Shown: one piece after another, positions 60,001 through 64,000 of the stretch
How the letters are laid out: each line of letters opens with the position of its first letter
Numbering within the stretch: position 1 is the stretch's first letter
Source of the DNA: Candidatus Zhuqueibacterota bacterium
Lineage (GTDB): Bacteria > Zhuqueibacterota > Zhuqueibacteria > Oceanimicrobiales > Oceanimicrobiaceae
Length of the DNA stretch: 64,000 nucleotides
Reading direction: 5' to 3'
NCBI GenBank assembly: GCA_029262005.1
Contig: JAJDAG010000037.1
Location: forward strand, 1 to 64,000
Position numbers and translations under genes: made by a program
The notes under the pieces: generated by a model
What the model was told of the DNA's origin: nothing
The model's input: only the letters and a program-made list of their open reading frames with translations
Database searches by the model: none

Positions 60001-60083
60001 TTACTTTCTTCCATATCTCTGAATATTCGATAACACCAAATTCAGTTTCCCACCCGTCTTCCATTTTTCCGACTGAATGATCT

Positions 60084-60329
60084 TTACTCGACGATCTCTC
60101 CCTCGCTTTCCTGTATGGCTGTAATTTTTTCCACTATTTCTATTTCTTGCGCTTTGTATTCCTCTTCGCCAATTTCGTCCAGTTCGTACCTCAGTTGCAG
60201 CTCCAACAATTTTCTTTGCCAGTGTTCTTTATCACTCAATTCTTGATCGACATATTTTTGCAGCTCTTTGAAAATCCCTAATAACCCTTTGAAGGGTAAA
60301 ATTAATATATCATCCACCAGAAAAGCCAT
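60084..60329 (-). CDS. gvpG: Gas vesicle protein GvpG
   Basis: MAFLVDDILILPFKGLLGIFKELQKYVDQEL...LLELQLRYELDEIGEEEYKAQE. Confidence 0.9.
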   Translation of the reverse strand: MAFLVDDILILPFKGLLGIFKELQKYVDQELSDKEHWQRKLLELQLRYELDEIGEEEYKAQEIEIVEKITAIQESEGEIVE

Positions 60330-60345
60330 GCCGAAGTCTCCAAGA

Positions 60346-61116
60346 TCAGTTCAGTTGCAACTCAGCAAGATTGATAACGATTTCAATAAAGTTATAAGGC
60401 GGAATCGGGCCGACATATTTAATTTTCAACCGTCCGTTGTTGATTTCACCAAGTTTCTGCACCGTCTCGTCAATAAATTTTTCCTGATTTTTATCTGCCA
60501 AAAATGCGGCATTAAAAATCATTTTATCGCCAATAATTTTGTTCGTCTTGTACTGGGTGTAGAGAGTTTTAAATTGGCTTAGTAGTTCTTCTCCTTCCCG
60601 CTCTCGTTTTTGCTCGAGGGCTTCTTCCACCAATTTCCCGATTTCAATTCTTTGAAAATAGGTGCTCTCCGGTGGCTGCGAAGCCAATTCGCCTCTCAAT
60701 TTCAGTATGTTGTCATTCTGTTGCAGGATTTCCTCATAGCCGATTTCACCGTTCCAAAATACTTTCAAACCCAGTTCTCGCTTTCCATTCATGGCCGCCA
60801 AATTTTCTTTAAACTCAGCATATCTCTTTTCCAAAATCGTCTGCACACTGGTTTCATCTTTGGCAATGGTGCCAAAGCGAACAGGCAGCGGAGTCAGATT
60901 TTTAGACATGGCCTCTTCAACCACTCGCTGATGTGCCAGATAATGGTCGCTAATAAAAGAATAACTGACTATGGGCGAATCGCTAACCACGATGCCAATA
61001 TCTTTATAGTGCAGGCTGCGCACTTGTGAAAGCGTTTTACCGATGTTCTTCGACTTAAAGTCTTGACTTTTCTCTCCCTCAACAATACAGTAAATATACT
61101 TGCCTGTCTCTTCCAT
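60346..61116 (-). CDS. Gas vesicle protein GvpF/GvpL family
   Basis: KYIYCIVEGE...DIGIVVSDSPIVSY...LTPLPVRFGTIAKDE; AAFLADKNQEKFIDETVQKLGEINNGRLKIKYVGPIPPYNFIEI. Confidence 0.93.
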   Translation of the reverse strand: MEETGKYIYCIVEGEKSQDFKSKNIGKTLSQVRSLHYKDIGIVVSDSPIVSYSFISDHYLAHQRVVEEAMSKNLTPLPVRFGTIAKDETSVQTILEKRYAEFKENLAAMNGKRELGLKVFWNGEIGYEEILQQNDNILKLRGELASQPPESTYFQRIEIGKLVEEALEQKREREGEELLSQFKTLYTQYKTNKIIGDKMIFNAAFLADKNQEKFIDETVQKLGEINNGRLKIKYVGPIPPYNFIEIVINLAELQLN

Positions 61117-62166
61117 TTAACTATCCACACAATCTTTGTTATTTGATTCGTCATTAACTAAAACCGTGTCTCTGATAACTTGCTCGCTAAAAGAGAAACG
61201 ATAGTTCTGACAAAAGGTCTCTAAGACGTGATAAGCCTTGGCAATAATTTTGAATTGTTCTTCCGCTTCAGGATTTTCACTGATTTTATCTGGGTGGTAC
61301 TTGACAACTAAAGTTCGGTAGGCGGACTTTATTTCCGTCATAGTTGCTTTGCAGGGAAGCCCTAATGTTTTTCTGGCTTCTTCAATCAATTCAAAGTCTG
61401 TTAAGGTGAGTTTTAAGTTGACGAAGCTGTAGGGAGGCAGTGGGCCCACATATTTGAAGTTGAGCTGTCCTTCATATTTGCCGGCTAATTTATTAACCTT
61501 TTTATCAAAGTCAGGCTCGCCTTTTTTGCTCACCAAAAAAGAGCCGTTGAAAATCATGTCTTCGCCCAGTAATTTGCCGTGGGAAAAATTGTAATTGCCA
61601 TTTCGAAGTGTATAAAGAATGTCTGCATTATAGATTTTTTCTTTAGAGGAAACGGCTTCGTGGATGACTTTACCCATTTCAATTCTGGCCAGGAGATTAT
61701 CTCCTTCAGAACCAGAACTAAGCGCATTTTTCAGTTCGACAACTTTTTTGTCTGTGCCGGCAATTTCTTGAATCCAGTTTTGTTTGTTGCCAACGGCTTG
61801 CACAACCAATTCTACTTTTCCTTTTACTCTGTTCAGAACCGATTTGAATTGAATATAGGCGCGTTCCAAAATCATTTTAACGTCTTCATCACTTTCAGCA
61901 ATGTTTCCGAATTTCATCGGTGCCACTGTGAAGTTTTTCATAACCGTTTCATTTACTCTTTGGTGCGCAACGATCAACTCCCTTAAGTGATTCTCTTCAA
62001 GCCGATCAAATTCCACAACAGGATGGTTGCTGACCACCGCTGCAATGTCATTAAAGTGCAGAGTGGTGACTTCATTGCCTGACCCACCAATTCCAATCGC
62101 GCCGAAATTCTTTTTTTGGCTGGCCCCAATAACGCCATAGATATATTTGCCTTGTTTTTCTTTCAT
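61117..62166 (-). CDS. GvpF/GvpL family protein fused to C-terminal DnaJ J domain
   Basis: GvpF/L: KYIYGVIGA...VAPMKFGNIAESDEDV...LNFKYVGPLPPYSFVNL; J domain: ARKTLGLPCKATMTEIKSAYRTLVVKYHPDKISENPEAEEQFKIIAKAYHVLE with HPD. Confidence 0.93.
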   Translation of the reverse strand: MKEKQGKYIYGVIGASQKKNFGAIGIGGSGNEVTTLHFNDIAAVVSNHPVVEFDRLEENHLRELIVAHQRVNETVMKNFTVAPMKFGNIAESDEDVKMILERAYIQFKSVLNRVKGKVELVVQAVGNKQNWIQEIAGTDKKVVELKNALSSGSEGDNLLARIEMGKVIHEAVSSKEKIYNADILYTLRNGNYNFSHGKLLGEDMIFNGSFLVSKKGEPDFDKKVNKLAGKYEGQLNFKYVGPLPPYSFVNLKLTLTDFELIEEARKTLGLPCKATMTEIKSAYRTLVVKYHPDKISENPEAEEQFKIIAKAYHVLETFCQNYRFSFSEQVIRDTVLVNDESNNKDCVDS

Positions 62167-62288
62167 TTTTCAATTAACCTGAATAATTCACAAATAGTCA
62201 TTTCAGAGAGCAAGTGCCTTTTGCGAGTTTTCAAAGATATGCGTGCTGGACATCCCCCTGATTTGTTCGCTGGACGCTTCACAAATCT

Positions 62289-62360
62289 TCCCCCTTCGAA
62301 GGGGGGATTAAGGATCTCCCTTTGCAGAGCCTGCCCTGAGCTTGCCGAAGGGGAGACAGG
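62289..62360. repeat. Intergenic palindromic repeat pair inside the gas vesicle operon
   Basis: cccccttcgaaggggg perfect palindrome (62290-62305) followed by gcctgccctgagcttgccgaagggg, a REP-like motif common in bacterial genomes. Confidence 0.75.
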
Positions 62361-62402
62361 TTTTCGCTCATCCACAGATTCCATACTTTTCATTCTTTTT
62401 TA

Positions 62403-62792
62403 TTAGAATTCTGCTTTTTTCGCTTTCACTTCCACAACGCCCTTGCCACGGCAATCTAAGCATGAAAGTTGGCTTGAGCTTCTGCCGGTGCCGCGACATT
62501 TGGAACAAACCTCGACAGGTTCTTTGACCAGAACGACCCCTTTTCCCTTGCAGGAAGTGCAAGTAACGGTACTTCCTGAATGGCCCACGCCGCTGCCTTG
62601 ACAGAAAGCACACCTGACGACCGAACCTTCGATGTGATTTTCACCTTCGCCGCGGCAAACTGAACACTTGCATTTAGTTCTCGGGGTAAATCCCGTGCTT
62701 CTGCAATAACCGCACTTGTAAACGCCGTCTTTCATAACTTCACCGACACCGCCCAGTCTTTTACCTTGCCACTTATACGTTTCCCAGTCCAT
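62403..62792 (-). CDS. DnaJ-type zinc-finger (CXXCXGXG-repeat) protein
   Basis: Six motifs: CGYCRSTG, CSVCRGEG, CAFCQGSG, CTSCKGKG, CSKCRGTG, CLDCRGKG. Confidence 0.88.
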   Translation of the reverse strand: MDWETYKWQGKRLGGVGEVMKDGVYKCGYCRSTGFTPRTKCKCSVCRGEGENHIEGSVVRCAFCQGSGVGHSGSTVTCTSCKGKGVVLVKEPVEVCSKCRGTGRSSSQLSCLDCRGKGVVEVKAKKAEF

Positions 62793-62805
62793 TGTTTATA
62801 TCCTT

Positions 62806-63339
62806 TTAAATTTTAGTTAATGACACTTGTGGTTTGACCCAATCTTTTGAGCTTAATTCTTTGATTTTAGGCGATTGCCAATTTTGACCGCTAACATCCC
62901 AACTCTTTAGCCGACGTCGTCTCTGTTTGGCCTCTGCTTCCTTTTGCAATTTTTCCATAGCACTTGAAATTTCCTCACAGGTGAATTTACCTTTGGCTCT
63001 CCTAAGCAGTTCATCTTTTCGGCCCTTAGTATTAATAACTTTGGACTTCAGCAGATACGTTAAGCCTCTGTATTTTAGAAGAGTGAGAGCTTCTCGCGCT
63101 TGTCTCCGTTGTTTTTTTTCTTCTATTACTCGCTGCTTTTCAGCTTCTTTTTCTTCAAACCAGGCATTAATTTTTGATTCATCAAAAGACCGAGCAGGCT
63201 TCTTTCGTATTCCCAAAGCCTTTGCCCACTCCTCGGCCCGAATCTTCTTCGCTAAAGCAAAGGGTTTTAATGTTAACTTTGTTTCTCTGGTGTCATGCTT
63301 CTTCGGAAAAGCAAAGGGTTTAAATATTAATTCTGCCAT
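62806..63339 (-). CDS. Uncharacterised basic protein with SAP-like motif
   Basis: LKYRGLTYLLKSKVINTKGRKDELLRRAKGKFT resembles SAP helix-extended-helix; N-terminal duplicated KPFAFPKK/KPFALAKK. Confidence 0.6.
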   Translation of the reverse strand: MAELIFKPFAFPKKHDTRETKLTLKPFALAKKIRAEEWAKALGIRKKPARSFDESKINAWFEEKEAEKQRVIEEKKQRRQAREALTLLKYRGLTYLLKSKVINTKGRKDELLRRAKGKFTCEEISSAMEKLQKEAEAKQRRRRLKSWDVSGQNWQSPKIKELSSKDWVKPQVSLTKI

Positions 63340-63378
63340 GTTCGATTTCCAGGTAAGTGGTTAATGCAAGTCAGCCAA

Positions 63379-63699
63379 TTAATAATCAAACTTTAACGTC
63401 TTCCATTCTTTGCCTTCTATCTTTGCGTTGCTGGCTGGAATTTCAACATTTCTTTCTACTGTTTTTCTAGCATCGGTTGAGTCTTCCTTAAGCACCGTAA
63501 TTTCAAGCTCAATTTCTTTCAATCGCCCATTATTTCTTTCGAGCCTTTTCTGCAATACTTTCTTTTCTTTTTCCAACCTGTCCTTCTCACTATTGAGCAT
63601 GAAAAGTCCAAGGTAATTCGATTTCTGGCCTTTTGGAATAGACCGAACTTTAGTAGTCTGACTTGTTCGTATGTTATCTAATCCAGCAATATCTGGCAT
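63379..63699 (-). CDS. Gas-vesicle-operon coiled-coil protein
   Basis: YLGLFMLNSEKDRLEKEKKVLQKRLERNNGRLKEIELEITVLKE heptad-rich; collinear with gvp genes. Confidence 0.65.
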   Translation of the reverse strand: MPDIAGLDNIRTSQTTKVRSIPKGQKSNYLGLFMLNSEKDRLEKEKKVLQKRLERNNGRLKEIELEITVLKEDSTDARKTVERNVEIPASNAKIEGKEWKTLKFDY

Positions 63700-63731
63700 T
63701 GGGATATCCTCCTTTAATAATAGGTCCGATT

Positions 63732-63986
63732 CTACACTGCTTCCTTTCGCGGCCGCATACTCTTTCGGCTGTACCCGACGACCTCTAATTCCTGGCTCAC
63801 CTTAACTTCGTAAACAGCAACCATTTCGTCTAACGCGACTCTCCGCATATATTCAGACTCTTCTATCGTTTCTACTAATGCTTCCCAACCGTTTTCGCTG
63901 GGATTGACTTCAACGACCCGCCCGCTCTTTTCCAAAACGGTTTCAAAAAACTTAAGAACGACTTGTGTAACTTTGGCAATACTCAT
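63732..63986 (-). CDS. gvpO: Gas vesicle protein GvpO
   Basis: GRVVEVNPSENGWEALVETIEESEYMRRVALDEMVAVYEVKVSQELEVVGYSRKSM. Confidence 0.88.
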   Translation of the reverse strand: MSIAKVTQVVLKFFETVLEKSGRVVEVNPSENGWEALVETIEESEYMRRVALDEMVAVYEVKVSQELEVVGYSRKSMRPRKEAV

Positions 63987-64000
63987 GAGATAATCCTCCA

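Noticed and set aside
62116-62406. Overlapping ORFs 62116..62406 (+) and 62163..62393 (-)
   Set aside because: They translate REP-like repeat sequence (CPELAEG / PSASSGQAL), a known source of spurious ORFs.
1-64000. CRISPR arrays, tRNA or rRNA genes, transposases, prophage genes
   Set aside because: Looked for regularly spaced direct repeats, T-loop motifs in cloverleaf context and mobile-element protein motifs; none could be supported.

Overview
The window is about 64 kb of bacterial chromosome. Lineage signals suggest the FCB group, possibly Calditrichaeota/KSB1-like: a T9SS-type sorting tail, an HTCS hybrid regulator and a TonB receptor with a carboxypeptidase-regulatory plug. That lineage call is inference only. 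The left and middle parts carry an HTCS one-protein two-component system, an alkyltransferase-like (ATL) protein, PlsC-like and polysaccharide deacetylase genes, and TrkH/TrkA K+ uptake. They also carry DsbD, a thioredoxin/DUF4266/DUF3570/NusG-II extracytoplasmic redox cluster, TerC, a patatin-BamA-like protein coupled to a histidine kinase, and a TonB receptor. Further right are a cytochrome c-YHS-like protein, an Ald/CoA-transferase pair, a complete group 3b-like [NiFe] hydrogenase operon with an embedded cNMP-binding-domain protein, a Rieske-ThDP fusion enzyme, and an RND efflux locus whose TolC-like protein has an ABC_sub_bind-like N-terminal domain. The right-hand 11 kb (about 52.9-64.0 kb, minus strand, truncated at the window edge) is a non-canonical gas vesicle operon and is the best candidate for an under-described system. 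It contains GvpO, three GvpF/L paralogues (one fused to a C-terminal DnaJ J domain), a stand-alone six-motif DnaJ-type zinc-finger protein, GvpG, two GvpJ/M-like proteins, two Hsp20/GvpH-like proteins, an ArsA-like ATPase, a CDC48/p97-type double AAA+ ATPase, a response regulator, uncharacterised small proteins and GvpK. No canonical GvpA or GvpN is visible in the window. Non-coding signals include a dispersed inverted-repeat family, a G-quadruplex-like tract, tandem TGTC-N6-GACA palindromes upstream of a sigma54-like promoter at the hydrogenase operon, and several terminator hairpins. All family calls come from reading translated motifs; no searches were run.
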